Below, piece after piece: positions 44,960 through 57,121 of a DNA stretch of 64,000 nucleotides (the first letter of the stretch is position 1; each line of letters opens with the position of its first letter). The stretch lies in the NCBI GenBank assembly GCA_030762175.1, contig CM060831.1:138178001-138242000 (forward strand), written 5' to 3'. The notes beneath the pieces were generated by a model, which did not search any database, was not told the DNA's origin, and was given only the letters and a program-made list of their open reading frames with translations. The translations under genes and the position numbers were made by a program. This DNA is from Metallyticus violacea. Taxonomy: Eukaryota; Arthropoda; Insecta; Mantodea; Metallyticidae.

Positions 44960-46600
44960 ATCAATAACAAGGATGCTAAGGTGAAATGGAATTATATAGG
45001 TTAAGCAACTCAATTACTGACACAAAATTGTAGGTAAGAGAATTTGTTATACAGTATTTATTTTTGCAATCTATTTAGGTCATATAATATAATAAATATG
45101 TATTATGATTTGGATTGAGATGGGCAGATCTCCTTCTTCTGGATTCTGAAGAAGGGTGGTCTTGCCAGATCTGTGTCTTGGGTAGGAGTGGAGCCAGGGC
45201 CTTCTGGACTAGACAAAGACCTGGGACCCACTAATAGAATAGTTTGATTTGTTTTTGTTTGTGTTTCACAGTAAAGTGAAAATTGTTAAGATGACCTTCA
45301 ATCAGGTGTTTATTAATATTTAACATGTATAAGATCTAAGAATGAATTAAATCACTTTCAATAAATCTTGAATTAGCACGGAAATGTCTTGAGACTAAAA
45401 GGGATTTTGTTAAATTGTTTCAGAATCCGTTTAAATTACATGTCTTGTATTAATTGTACAACCATTTCTTACAGTAAATGAAAGCTCCTGTCAGATAATA
45501 ACAATCTGAGTTTCTGCAATGTCAAAGTCATTATGAAAGAAATTAGTAAAAAGAAAGTAATTGTACATGGAAATTATACAGTGCAAGGAAGCTATTCATT
45601 GTTCTGTTCAAGAAAGTAAATTTTCCAAAAATAATTTTAAATAAAAGTTGTTCGCTTTCCATCACAAATATTGACTCATTCTGGCAAATGTTCAACTATT
45701 TATGAACTTTGAAACGAGGTTAGGTTCAGATAACACTGTTGACAATACGTTTTATATTCTCTTCCAAATCTACTCCCAAATAGATGACGTTAGTAATTGC
45801 TTACTAAAATGACATGTACGGGTCACAGTAGTACAATTTTTATTCATCTATCAATATCCAATCATGGTTTGTAAATAAACACTTACTGCAGCCGAACAAA
45901 TTACAAAATAAGCTTGGAGATATTTCATTTAGTGACTGCTCCATCACTCTCTCTTCCCACTATACTAGCCAGTTTTAGAGAAGGAATACACTTCCCAACA
46001 TAGCAACTCCTCACCAACATTAAAGTAATTTTGAATGTAGTGTAAAATAGTAAAAGTTAAATACTGACACACTAGATAACTTAAATATAAGTGAAAAAAG
46101 TGACAATGCATGCAGGTTGCAGTTGTGTGCTGCAAGAAGGTGAAGTTTTGTAGTGGTGAGGAGATCTATAGCCTGCAGCCTTCTTAACTGCACCTACAAG
46201 TGCTGCCTATTTTCTAACTTGCACGTCTATAGCACTATGTTTTGATGAACATGTGGGCTGCAGAATAACATTTATTTACAACATTTTGTCAACAATGGGC
46301 TGACAATGCAAACAAAGGGTTCATGAAACCAATCCTACATATTTTAAACATGTGGAGCAAAAGAGTGTTAGTTATAATCAATCATACAATGATCTTAATA
46401 CATTCTATCCTGTTTACAGTACCCTACATATAAGTGAAAAATATGTGCCGACCTAGGTTGTCGTGCTGCTGCAAGTATACAGCTAGACTACACCAAATGC
46501 TCAAGTTTTCTCTATGGCTCATGCTACTGCAAACAGTATATTGTAGAGAAGTACTAAAATGAAACAACCTACAATCAGGGAAGATGAAAGTATTGTGAGA
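44960..46600. other. No supported feature
   Basis: 1.6 kb, no recognisable repeat or exon. Confidence 0.35.
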
Positions 46601-46614
46601 TCCCTTTGTTGATA

Positions 46615-47010
46615 GGGAACAGATCTTGTTGCCTCCACTGCATATAAAAACTTGGTCTGATGAAGATTTTCATTAAGGTCCTGGATCGAGAGAGTGTCTT
46701 TGAGAAATGTTTCCTAGCATGGCAGATGCGAGACTCAAGGAGGGTGCATTCATCAGCCCACAAATTAGGAGTCATGAAGAGCAATCATTTTATGAACTCC
46801 TGGATGAAAAGGATAGTGCTCCTTTAGGAACATGGTTGCCAATTTCCTTGGAAAAAGAACGCAGTAAATTATGTGGAAATGGTGAAGAACAGGGTGTCAC
46901 ATGTCTCTCAAATTGCATTACTTACACTATCAATTGGAATTCTTTCCAGAGATTCTTGGTGTCATTAGTAATGAACATGGGGAGATTTCATAACAAATCA
47001 TTATAATGGA
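46615..47010 (+). pseudogene. Decayed fragment of an arthropod multicopy protein family (LPPLHIK.. / ..GERFHQ type)
   Basis: Plus-strand pieces in changing frames: LPPLHIK (46630), LGLMKIFIKVLDRESVFEKC, FPSMADARLKEGAFISPQIR (46710-46770), NYVEMVKN (46867-46890) and HMSLKLHYLHYQLEFFPEIL followed by GVISNEHGE (46900-46990). The order matches a family of uncharacterised proteins repeated in many arthropod genomes, with LPPLHIKLGLMKNFVKA.., EG.F.GPQIRK.., MSIK.HFLHSHLD.FPENLG and GERFHQDI. I know the family by motif only and have no function for it; its multicopy habit suggests a mobile-element origin. At least four frameshifts: a pseudogene fragment. Confidence 0.6.
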
Positions 47011-47360
47011 GAAAGTTACTGGCACAAATGGAATCCCAATATGCCTGCTAAATATTGATGGACTGTCAACAGCAGAATTTCAGAAAAGTTCCATAAACGA
47101 CAATCTCACAAAAGAAAAATATGCTCTTTAATTGCAAACATTCTGTAATGGAAGTAAAACCCTTATTATGTGTATGTAGATAAACATATTACAAAAACAG
47201 AAACCAACAAAATAAATTTACTGTCCTTTATGTAGTGAATGAATAATTTAATTATGTCTACACATTTACAGTTAAAATTTTACAATATATCATTGATGCT
47301 GTATTGCTTATTGTTTTAGGATTTTATACAACAAATACCCCAGTTGTGTACATGGATCCT
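47011..47360. other. No supported feature
   Basis: Spacer between two fossils. Confidence 0.3.
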
Positions 47361-47368
47361 ACTTCATT

Positions 47369-49035
47369 CTAACTATACACATTATGAATGAATTTTACAA
47401 TTACTAAAGGAATCATCTTCCCATTTTCCTTTGTCTTGATCTCTTTCCTCCACCACTTTTCTCTTACTTTCCCTACATAATTTCTAAACTGATTTACAAA
47501 TTCTTTTCTGCTAATACCAAAAGATTTTAATGCCAAAATTGCTGCCTGCAAATTATCCCACTTCTGTTCAATATTTCCCCTTGCCATCCTTCGATTTTTG
47601 TACATTCTAATACACAGTGCAAATACTTGTTTGCCTTGCCACATAATGCGCACAATTCCTTGTCAACTATTACATAACTTAAGATCATTGTTCCTGTTCT
47701 TGCCCATACCATAACCTCCCTTCCCATTTTATCAAAAGCAATGATATATTTTTCCCTGCTCCAATCTTTTTTAAAACTTCTATAATATAGGGAACTCTTA
47801 TCTGTTAAGCTACCATATATTTTCTATTTCTCTATAATGTCAATCCCTTCTCTCATTTAATTCCATAGCCTTTGTCCATTTATTGACTGTAAACTAACTA
47901 GCTATCCCATTCCAATTTCTCTTACAGTTTCCTTTAGTCCAGATAACTGGCTTCCTTCCCATTTAGCTTTTTCTTGTACCCTCAAGCAGTCTTTGCCAAT
48001 ATTTCCTTGCTTCAAAGATTGTATTCTCTGCCAATATTTCATAATGCATTTTATTACTAATCCTTTCCTACCAATCCTTTTCAGTTCCATTCGGACTACT
48101 CCATTGGGTGCTGCTCTAGGTATTACCAATATCATTTTACAGACTGTTATATGAATATGATCTATACATTTCCATCCTTTTTCTTTCCCCAGATTTCTAC
48201 CCCATGCATCATTCTCCATTCAACTCTAGTTTTATATATTCTTTAACCAGACCAGTTTACATTCATATTTGGTATTTTTTTCAGGTACGTTCTTATACTA
48301 TTGGTAGCTAATTTTCTTTTCCTTTGTTCTGACCAATTTCCATTGCTGTTCAGTTTTATTCCCAAATAATCAAATTCCTTATCACTTCAGTTTTTCATCC
48401 CTGCTGAGTTTGATCCCGTTTTTACACGCCATAACTTTAATTTACTTTTATTTATCTTTAAACCCCATTTTTATTACTTTCTTTAACCTTCCACTTGTAA
48501 TTGCAGCAGCTACTAAATCATCTGCAAAAAGCAAACCTGGAATGTCTTTATTATTAATTGATGGTCAGTGCTATTCTCCCTCCCTATTTCTTCCAATATG
48601 CAATCTATAAACAAATTCAATAATATAGGATTTACTTTACAAATGTGTCTTAAGCTAATTGTATTTGGTCCCCAGTCTGTTACTTGTTGCTTCTAAGTCT
48701 AATGCAAAAACTATTATCTGAGTACAGCCTCTGTATTAGTCCTATAAACTTCCCACTTACTCCCTTTTCTCTCAATTTAATTTACAGTGCATCTCTTTTG
48801 ACAGTATCAAAGGCTTTTTCTAAATCTGCAAAGAACAAAATATACATTGCCTCTTTTTATACTCAGATATTTGTCTATAAATGTTATTATAAAAATGTTG
48901 TCTACTGTACATTTTCCTTTTCTAAAGCTCCCTTGGAATTCTGATAATTTCCTTTCTCCCTCTGCTCATATCTGTTATCACCTTACCTATCACTGATAAG
49001 AAACTAATGCCTCTATAATTGCTTGGGTTTATTGT
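47369..49035 (-). pseudogene. Non-LTR retrotransposon (LINE) reverse transcriptase, 5'-truncated
   Basis: Minus strand, right to left: NYRGISFLSVIGKVITD at about 49020-48970 (RT motif 0/1), LEKAFDTVKRDAL at about 48825-48785 (domain A with its Asp), GLIQRLYSDNSF, then PGLLFADDLVAAA at about 48535-48500 (domain C; FADD at 48517-48528), KVMACKNGIKLSR, KCIDHIHITVCKMILVIPRA and PNGVVRMELKRIG (48180-48070), and KELCALCGKANKYLHCVLEC (47670-47600, zinc-finger-like CxxC..HxxxxC). About 1.67 kb of C-terminal RT and tail. Both catalytic Asp residues of FADD are kept, but frameshifts and stops break the reading frame. Not Jockey-type as at 29840-32045; the clade is not assigned. Confidence 0.85.
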
Positions 49036-49242
49036 TATTATGTATATATTATTTATGTAATACAGATATATGAAAATGATGTTTATCATTCAAACAAGAA
49101 CCAACAAATGAGTTTTTTTGTTATTTTCATGTTCAGCATAGTACAATGCATTGAATGCAGTATCTATTATTCATGAACCAGACAAAAACATGGACACTGT
49201 TCCTTTACATAGCCATATGTAGTATACAAATTGAAGAACTTG

Positions 49243-49358
49243 AAATTTGGACCACAGCCAGAATTCAAACCACAAATCTTCATCCTTCTGGGCTGATGCT
49301 CTAATCAACTGAGCTACCATGTCCTCCTCCAAGCACAGAACTGCAAACATCTCTCATC
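49243..49358 (-). repeat. SINE-E copy
   Basis: On the minus strand GTAGCTCAGTTGATTAGAGC (A box) and TGTGGTTTGAATTCTGGC (B box); flank rc of CTCCTCCAAGCACAGAACTG shared with 11908-12020. CpGs are lost compared with that copy. Confidence 0.7.
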
Positions 49359-49561
49359 AAATCTGATTCTTCACTAATAAGCTACACATAATTAGTGTGA
49401 AAGAACAATTTCCATATACAGATTAACCCTTACCAGGGGTTGGTGGTTAAACTAGAAGCCAAGTACTTGTAGCATTATGAATCGTCTCTTAAGGAATTAA
49501 TCTCTCATAGTTCAGAAACCTTAGGGGGGTCTCGGGGGCATATATTATCCGATGATGGGAG

Positions 49562-49670
49562 GTTTGCAATTTCTTGTTTGGAGGAGGAACATGGTTGTTA
49601 AGTTGATTAGAGCATCATCCCTGAAGGCTGAAGATCTGTGGTTCAAGTCCCAGCTGTGGCTCAAATTTTA
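49562..49670 (+). repeat. SINE-E copy, inverted relative to 49243-49358
   Basis: GGTTTGCAATTTCTTGTTTG, GTTAAGTTGATTAGAGCATC and ATCTGTGGTTCAAGTCCC follow the same order as the inverted copy 200 bp to the left. The two can form an interrupted hairpin with a 200-nt loop. Confidence 0.7.
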
Positions 49671-49679
49671 AAGTCTGAT

Positions 49680-51300
49680 TCTTAATTTTTCCAAACAGAT
49701 AAAAAGTTTTAACTTGTTGGTCAATGTTATCAATTTTAAATATGCTTTCAATATAAATATTAATTTTATGAGTACGAACTCTTATTTCTCTTATCTCAAT
49801 GTAGCAGCTGCACTTCCCCAGTAAGCAGCTTCACCCAGATAGCCCTAACTGAAATAATCATCCTGTACTTCTTGCAAAAGCTGTCTTTTCCAAATCTGAA
49901 ATGTTTTATACGTTCAGACGATGACTAGTTACTTTACAGTTAATTACAAATGATTAATGTGATATGTAAATTTTTCTGGACTTTTAGGATTTTTTTGCTT
50001 TTCCTAAATGTAAAAATGACTAGTGCTGCAGAACTTGCTCGTAAATTTTTATATTAAACTAATCTTATTCAAACATTTAGAGACTAACAACTTGTGAATT
50101 CATGTCATGTGCTACATTTTAGGCTAATGGCATTGAAAGAGTGGACTTAGTTCTGTTTCATATTTAATTTTGTAGCTATGACAAACCAATATTAATATAA
50201 CTTTGTTGACATAATCAATGATGAATGTGGGGCAGCCTTTCACCTTGAAATATGGTAATGCTTTTTTTTGTTGTTGTTGTTGTTGTTGTTTAGGAACTCA
50301 AGCAGTATGTGCTAATGTGTTAAAATGACTCATTAATTCTAACTGCTAATAAAACAAAAATTAAGCACTACCACACTTAAAAGCAACTCACCTTTCATAT
50401 ACCAAATTCCTTATATGCTTTCTTGTGTATTATTTCTTTTATAATATTTTATTTGTTCATATGTGCTTGATATTTTCATGTGTTGAAGACAAATACTGTT
50501 GAAAATGGTATTGTTACTGTGGCACTTTTTCTTTAGGAAAAACATCTTTAATGGTTATTGCTGGAAGGCACTAATTACTCGTGAAATTATATTTATATTG
50601 GTGTAGAACTGGTATGTTTCATATTTTCATGCATATCAAGAATTTTGTTTACAGATTGTGGTTAAAGTTAAAGATACCATCTTTGTCTAATTAGGCTAAT
50701 CATGTAGGCATTCTTCAAGAGTGTATGAATGAATTAAATTACATTAGATTAGATTGATAAGTGGGTTGTATAGGTTTAACAACCTCTTTTCACTGTTACC
50801 TGAAAAATCTAATGTGAATACTCTAAATATAAATGTAACAGTCCAATTAATACTTCTGCAGGTTTAAAACCTTTTTGGGAAATTCTCCTAGTGTAGGGAA
50901 TCCATGCGTCTTTGTCTGTAGCAAGCATTATATTCACATTTGCAGGGAATGAATTAAGGTAGAAACAGTCCCAGAATCCATCAAAACCTAAAGTTACCTA
51001 GTATTTACCCTTATATATTAAAGGTATTAGAAGCATTACCTCTTTTAAAAAACTGCAATATAGTACAAAAGAGAAATTCCATTTGAATATGAGCCTGATT
51101 TCATACCTAGAGCTTCTGAATCCATAGATGTTAGAAATGTTGTACACAGAATGAATTTTGCACCCATTTTTCTTACTTCATGCATTAGGAGCAGAGTGTT
51201 TACCAAGTATCCCTAATTTTCTGTAATTCACATTCATTATTTCGCTTTTTTCAAAGCAGTTTTCCAGTTTATAAAATGGACAATGACTCCTATAAAACTT
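49680..51300. other. No supported feature apart from a (GTT)n tract at 50270-50291
   Basis: AT-rich; no coding signal seen. Confidence 0.35.
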
Positions 51301-51404
51301 TTAGGTCACCTTCTCTGATGAGGATTTTTTCCTGTCGTCATAGCACCGCAACCTGAAGATCTATTGTGCCAGATAAAGGATAATGAATAACTTGGCCAAA
51401 TGAG

Positions 51405-51550
51405 TTCATGGGAATCTGTGGCCTAAGCTTACCAGGCATCACCTACAGAATTAGGGAAAACCCTTGAAAAAGTCTCAGTTAAAAACTAACCCAACCGTGA
51501 ATCAAACCTGAGCCCACCATGTAGGAAGTGCAAGCCGTGGACTCTTTGCT
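51405..51550 (-). repeat. Possible tRNA-derived SINE remnant
   Basis: Minus strand: GGGCTCAGGTTTGATTCACG (B-box-like) then TTTTTCAAGGGTTTTCCCTA and GTAGGTGATGCCTGGTAAGC. The style matches the other SINE bodies, but no second copy was found and the A box is not clear. Confidence 0.3.
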
Positions 51551-51979
51551 TATGTTAAATAGTAATAAAATAAAATGAGCCACAAAAACGTATTTCAATA
51601 GGAACATGAAGCTGCTAGTCAGCTAGAGAGAATATGTTATGAAACAGGTTCCTAGTCTAATTTATTAATATGCAACACAAGAAATGCTGCACTCAAAAAA
51701 GCAAGCAATGACAAGAAACTCTTTATTGATATTTTTCTTCTTTTCCTTAATGAAAAATAAATTTAAGCTGTAACATAGGTGTGTTCCTCACCAATATACT
51801 GAAGCCAAAAACCTCTTTACATAGTTGTATGCAGAGCTGATTCTCTCTTTCCATTTAAATATAATGAATGTATAATAAAGTCAAATACTCTTAAGCTCAC
51901 AAATTATATCAAAATGTATAAACAACTTTATTAAATTTGGCTACTGTTGGTATTTTTTCCTAACTGAAAATGATACATG

Positions 51980-52145
51980 AAATGAGTTCGGAGTCCTTGT
52001 AGCTTTAAAGCTATCTGGCAATTGCCTTCACAAGGTAAGGAAAAACTCTGAAAAAAACCTTACGGAAGCAGCTTAACCTTATTGGGAATCGAATCCTGTA
52101 CCTTTGAATTAGTATTACAAATGCCACCAATAGACCATGGAGGCA
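51980..52145 (-). repeat. SINE-C copy
   Basis: Reverse complement of 28872-29070: body rc of AGCTTTAAAGCTACAAGGAC and CTCCGAACTCATT, head with rc of GGTACAGGATTCGATTCCC (B box). CpGs mostly lost. Confidence 0.7.
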
Positions 52146-52149
52146 GTCA

Positions 52150-53235
52150 CACTGAAGAAAGTTCAAGAACTAAAATAGAAAAAGATAACACATTTCCTTG
52201 AATGAAATTTCCTTTATGAAAACAGGATTATATCCAACACCTCTGACCTTAATAAATAATTGTTTGGAATCACAGCTGTATAGCTCGGACTTTGCCTGCA
52301 CATATCAGTGACCTTCAGCATAAAGATCGGTTTGCTTGAAAACAAAGAATGACCTCTTGGAAACAAAAATTGGACCAATAATTTCTGGGTCACATGCTAC
52401 ATATTTTCTTTTCTTTTTATAATTGGCACAAAATTGCGTAGGTTTAATTTGAAATTTCTTGAGTATATTTTCACATTATGTTGTAAAGTTATGAACATAC
52501 TGCATCCAGTTCCCAAATATATGGTCTGTTCTTTCACTAAAATTGTTCTAATATATCCTAGGTTTTAGTTGTGTAAAAATTCATTATATATCATGTTTTA
52601 TTATTTTATTTTCTTCTGTTTAACATAATTTTATTTACTGCCCATAGTGCACAGTAATTCTGTTAAATAATTTTAAAGCAAATAGCTTCTTTTCTCAAAG
52701 AATCAGTCAACAAAACAAACAGCTCTTTGCTATCATTTGGCAGTAAAGAAATACAAATGCTCTTATGCCCTTTAACTTCCAAAGAAAGCACATAATTGTC
52801 TTAGTAGTATTTTTTCAGCTACTAGATTTAAGTAGCAGACTGCTTGTTATTTGTAACCCTTGGTCACTCAGATTTGTACCTGTTTTATCTACTACAATCT
52901 ACACTAAACTCTAAAATGAGCAATTTGTTACTTGTATCCCTGGCTTCTAAGTGTCTCAAATATTAAGTCTGATAGCCTATTCTCTTCCCCCAAAATTATA
53001 ACCTAATTTCAGATAGAGATTTTTTTTAGTTAGTTTCCAGAAATCTACTACCTATGAAATGCGCTACATAAGTTTCAGGGCTGACATAGAAGACCATGAT
53101 TTATCGCTGTGATCATGCTACCTGATACATGTTTCAGGAGTATAAACACTGCATTTCTTTGCTGGCCACACCATTAATTTGCTTTGAAAAGTTAATTTAA
53201 ATCAAATGTGTTACATAATACACATGATATTCAAA
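52150..53235. other. No secure feature; may include the left end of the mariner
   Basis: TTAGTTTCCAGAAATCTAC at about 53031-53049 is loosely like the mariner inverted repeat (CTAAGTTTCCGGTCTCGAAG), at about the right distance from the transposase start. Otherwise nothing recognised. Confidence 0.3.
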
Positions 53236-53640
53236 ACTTATTATAGAGCACTGATTAAATTTAAAGAAGGAATTTTACTCAATGATATTAAATAATACCT
53301 TGATGGTATATATGCAAAAGCTTGCCTTTCATATTTCACTGTGAAGCAATGGTCAAGAATATTTCATTTGGACAGAGAGAGCCTTGAAGATGATCTAAGT
53401 GAGAAAAGGCTGATGGATGTGTTGACAAAAGAAAGCATCTCCTTGTCCAGGAGAATGTTCTGAGTAACAGGCATCTGATGATAAAAGAAACAGTTGCAAG
53501 GTTGGGGCTTTCTAAAACAATAAATACCTAATACAATTATAATATCATAATGTAAATAATAATTTCTACCAAAATAGTATATTATTAATATTCACTTTAC
53601 AAAAATTATATAATATTCTGATCTTCTCATGCTGAAGTTT

Positions 53641-54560
53641 GAAACGGAAAATGTCATTTTAATGCCTTAAACACTCACTGAAGGCAATTGTTTAACCATA
53701 TTATTTTAATAAATTCATTTTCAAATGTTTGTACATTACGTAAAGGCTATAATATTAAATATAAAGCCACAAATATTTAACAGTAATAGCTATTTAGCTA
53801 TATGAATTTAAGAAATCAATTTGTGTATATTATTATATAATATAAAGGCTATATTATTTGATTTGAGACTCAAAACATTCATTGATATGTTTTTAATTAT
53901 ATTAATTAAATAGTTCATTTGCATATGTTTTTTCATTAGGTATATTTATGTCAGTCCTGGTGGTGTAGTGGTTACCATACTTGCCTCTTAAACCCAAGAT
54001 CGCGGGTTCGAAACCGGCCAGAAACGATGGATTTTTTCGGGGCGTAAAAATCCTAAGTATGGCTTCCTTCGGAAGGGAAGTAAAGCCGTGGGTCCCGTGT
54101 CGTACATTTACGGCACGAAAAAGAACCTCAAGCCTGAAAGAGAGGCCTCTGAGCAAAATTTGTCAGCCGTTTCACGCCCTGAGTTGAATGGGACGCTGAT
54201 GACCTGAGCTGTTAAAGAGCATCCATAAATAAATCATTCCAAAAATTTTAGGTATATTTATAATGCTCAAGATAAAGACACAAATATTTAATGGTAATAG
54301 CTATTTAGTTATGCTAATTTAAGAAATCTATTTGCATATGTTATTATGTAAGATAAGGCCATAATGTTCGATTTAAAGCTCCAAACATTCATTGATAATA
54401 TTTTTTTAATCACATAAATTTAACAAGTTCATTTTCACATGTTTTATGCTAGGTAAGGACTTTAATTTTCAACTGAAATAACATATATTCATTAGCAATA
54501 TGATTTAAATTGTATAAATCTTGTAAGCTCATTTGTATAGATTTCATGTATCAGATAAGG
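53641..54560 (+). repeat. Diverged tandem repeat, period about 100 bp, six or more units
   Basis: Unit starts (AAGGCTATAAT..-like) at about 53641, 53743, 53844, 53939 (continuing at 54250 after the SINE), 54355, 54455 and 54557. Shared elements: ACAAATATTxA..G.TAATA, TTTAAT..AT.AATTTAA.AA, TTCATTTGCATATGTT and TxAGGTA. Period 95-105 bp once the SINE and its duplication are removed. Confidence 0.8.
53950..54247 (+). repeat. SINE-A copy, full length, 14-bp TSD, CpG-rich
   Basis: TTAGGTATATTTAT at 53936-53949 and 54248-54261. Head GTCCTGGTGGTGTAGTGGTT, B box CGGGTTCGAAACCGG, body GTGGGTCCCGTGTCGTACAT, tail GAGCATCCATAAATAAATCA. It keeps CpGs that the other copies in this half have lost, so it is the youngest SINE here. 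Confidence 0.96.
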
Positions 54561-56425
54561 GCTATTACCATGAATGTCTTTGTTTGTTTGTTGGCCTTTA
54601 TGACAATACCAAATAAGAAAAATGTAACGATTCAAAGGAACACATACACAGCCAAGAATATGAAAAGATTAAAAGTGCAGATAAGAAAATTGTATCACTA
54701 AGTGATTCAACCAATGGCAACCGTAACAACATTAATAATGTGTACCAAGAATGAAACAGGAGACAGACAGCTTTATTGCAACTAAATAGAAATGAATGAA
54801 TTTCATTCGCTTAATATACATATGTTGAAAATATAATGCATTGTAATGTATCGTATTATTATTACAGGCCTATTGTAATAAGTGATGGTTTTTATCTCAA
54901 AATTTGTTAGTTATTCATTAGATTCCATCGAGAGAAGTTGTGTTTTAAATTCCATTAAAAGAAATAAAGAAGCAATATTTTAACATTACGTAAAGTTAAA
55001 TGGTGATTAACATTTCGTGGAAGAAATTAAAAAATTGTTAATTGTAGTGAATGATAGGAGTTACGAATTTGAATTAATATTGAATTAATATCCATATGGG
55101 GAAAATAGTATACTAGTTATAGCAGGGTTTAAAAAAAAAAAAGTGTTCGGGAGAGAAACATAAATTACAACACGCCTGTTTTTTGCATTTAGTCTGCATC
55201 CCAGAGCATATTGTAATCAGAAAGGTGTATTGTTGTGCGGTAATAACAAAACATTAATAAACTCCGTAATTTCTATCCACTGTGATTTTGTTATACTTAA
55301 CATCACACTCCTTTCACCTCAGAAGAATTAGCCTGAAAAATCCAGCCATATTATCAAACCCTGAACTAGTCAAGCATTAGTGGTGTTAGTCATGTCAATG
55401 TATATGACATCGACATCATCATATTTCCACAAGTTATAATTTCATTCGATAGAACTATTTATTTGAGATGAAAATATGATTAGACACACTTCTTCAACAT
55501 TTGCATATGCAAGGTCAATACAAAATGGGTGCTCCAAATTCTTTTAGCAGTTCAAATGCAAGTGTGCATGGAATGTTATAAAAGGTTTTTGAGCCTTTGC
55601 TGTGGTAACAAGAGGATAGTATTGGAATACATTGCCACAGGGATGAAAATATGATCCTATACTGCGACCTTCTTTCAAGAAGAGAATCAATGGAATGGCA
55701 GAAGGATGAAGTATCCTCTACAAAGGCCAAGGTCACATAGTCTAAAAAGATGATCATGGAGAAAAATTTTTTGGGCCTGCAGAGGAATTATGTTAATAGA
55801 CTTCAAAGAAAGAAAAACAATGGTGACTGGAAAAAACTAATGCATCAATTGCACACTGCCATCAAGGAATAGAGATTTTGAATGCTGAGTCGAGCAGTTT
55901 GTCTGCTGTATAACAAAGCACAGTTCACACAGCTGCTGTGAACATATGTGGTTTCCAAGAACTGAATCATCCACTGTACAGCCTACATCTTGTCTATATA
56001 AATTATTATCAGTTTTTAAAATGAAATCTGAGTTTCAAAGGCAAAGATACATCAATAATACTGAGTGGAGGAAACTATTTTCAACTATTTTGCATATAAA
56101 GCTTTGGAGTATTTTTAGGGGAATTGAAATGTTAATCCAGAGATGTGAGAAATGCATTGAAATAAAGAGTACATTGAAGAATGATACCTGTATTTTTATA
56201 CTATCATTACCTAATATAGTTAGGCAGAAACTTGAGTACTGCACTTCATATTGTGATTCTAATAACAAAAGATTCGTTAAGGATGCCTGAAGAACTAATG
56301 TGCATTCTCAAGAGCTGCATATCAAATATGACTGCTAAAAATGACTAATGCAAATGCTATCGAATGGCAATAAGTTTCATTGATGAAGGACACTTATACA
56401 TAGCATTTGCAAAGGTAGAGAAGCC

Positions 56426-56645
56426 AATTTATTTATTTAAGGATGCTCTTTAATATCTCTGGTCCTTAACATCACATTCAATTTAGTGCATGAAATGACC
56501 AATAAATTTTGCTCAGAAGTCTCTTCTTTCAGGCTTGAAGTCTTTTATGTGCCATAAATCTATGATATGGGACCCATTGCTTTACTTTCCTTCCAAAGGA
56601 AGCAACACTTAGGATAACCTAAATCCATCAACCTGGCTGAATTTA
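56426..56645 (-). repeat. SINE-A copy, strongly decayed, head missing
   Basis: Tail TTAAGGATGCTCTTTAATAT, then TTTTGCTCAGAAGTCTCTTC and GGGACCCATTGCTTTACTTT. The tRNA head is absent or unrecognisable. Nearly all CpGs are TG/CA. Confidence 0.75.
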
Positions 56646-56722
56646 AATATATTATATAAAAATGAAAAATAAACTACAATTAATGATGAATGCAGAAATC
56701 CATACAGTGAAACGATCATAAA

Positions 56723-57121
56723 ATCTTAGGTAGATTAAAAGTAAAACTACTTAAATTCATGTTAATACATTAAAAACACTCTTGATGTGGACATCACATT
56801 GATAAAAGCAGTTCAATACCCAAAGGAACTCAATATATGGGAAAAAAAGTTTATAAACAACTATCAGCATAGACTCATGAATTTCGATATCCCAGAGGCA
56901 GACAACATTTTGTTTAAGTTCATCAACAGACCAGAGCACCTACAGTCACTTACACCTCCAACTTTGTTTGAACCATCAGTAATTCTATGGTTGACAATAT
57001 GATCAAGGTCTCATGAAATATGTCTCAGTTTTAATTTTAAAAGTTTAAGAGTGGAACATCAAGTGTGTTTTTATGTGTTAACATGATTTTAAGTAGTTTA
57101 TACTTTTAATCTACCTAAGAT
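56723..57121 (+). mobile_element. Penelope-like element 3' end with 66-bp foldback
   Basis: Arms 56723-56788 (ATCTTAGGTAGATTAAAAGT..) and 57056-57121 (..ACTTTTAATCTACCTAAGAT). Directly after the left arm the plus strand codes for KAVQYPKELNIWEKKFINNY and HRLMNFDIPEADN, the C-terminal part of the GIY-YIG endonuclease region of Penelope-like polyproteins, in frame to 57002. A decayed hammerhead (ATGATCA..GAAATATGTC) lies at 57000-57030. Same family as 6885, 58415 and 60931. Confidence 0.7.

Larger units (their letters stand above)
53522..55480. other. 1.96-kb insertion inside the mariner
   Basis: Defined by loss and resumption of mariner homology; breakpoints are uncertain by 20-30 bp and I see no clear target-site duplication or inverted repeats. 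Contents: a ~100-bp tandem repeat (53641-54560) with a SINE-A in it, then about 900 bp of unrecognised sequence with noticeably more CG dinucleotides than the surroundings. No coding frame of note. Confidence 0.6.
53240..56247 (+). mobile_element. Decayed mariner (17.3-kb family), split by a 1.96-kb insertion
   Basis: Left part 53240-53521: transposase N-terminus (FKEGILLNDIK..YLDGIYAKAC, VKQWSRIFHLDRESLEDDLS, VARLGLSKT). Right part 55481-56247 resumes at the next position of the 17320-18610 copy: AATACAAAATGGGTGCTCC, GCTGTGGTAACAAGAG, then GGGATGAAAATATGATCCTA (catalytic GDEN region), AATTATGTTAATAGACTTCAAAG, CATCCACTGTACAGCC and the inverted-repeat remnant GTTAGGCAGAAACTTGAGTA. Catalytic residues are largely lost. 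It is much older than the 17-kb copy. Confidence 0.8.
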
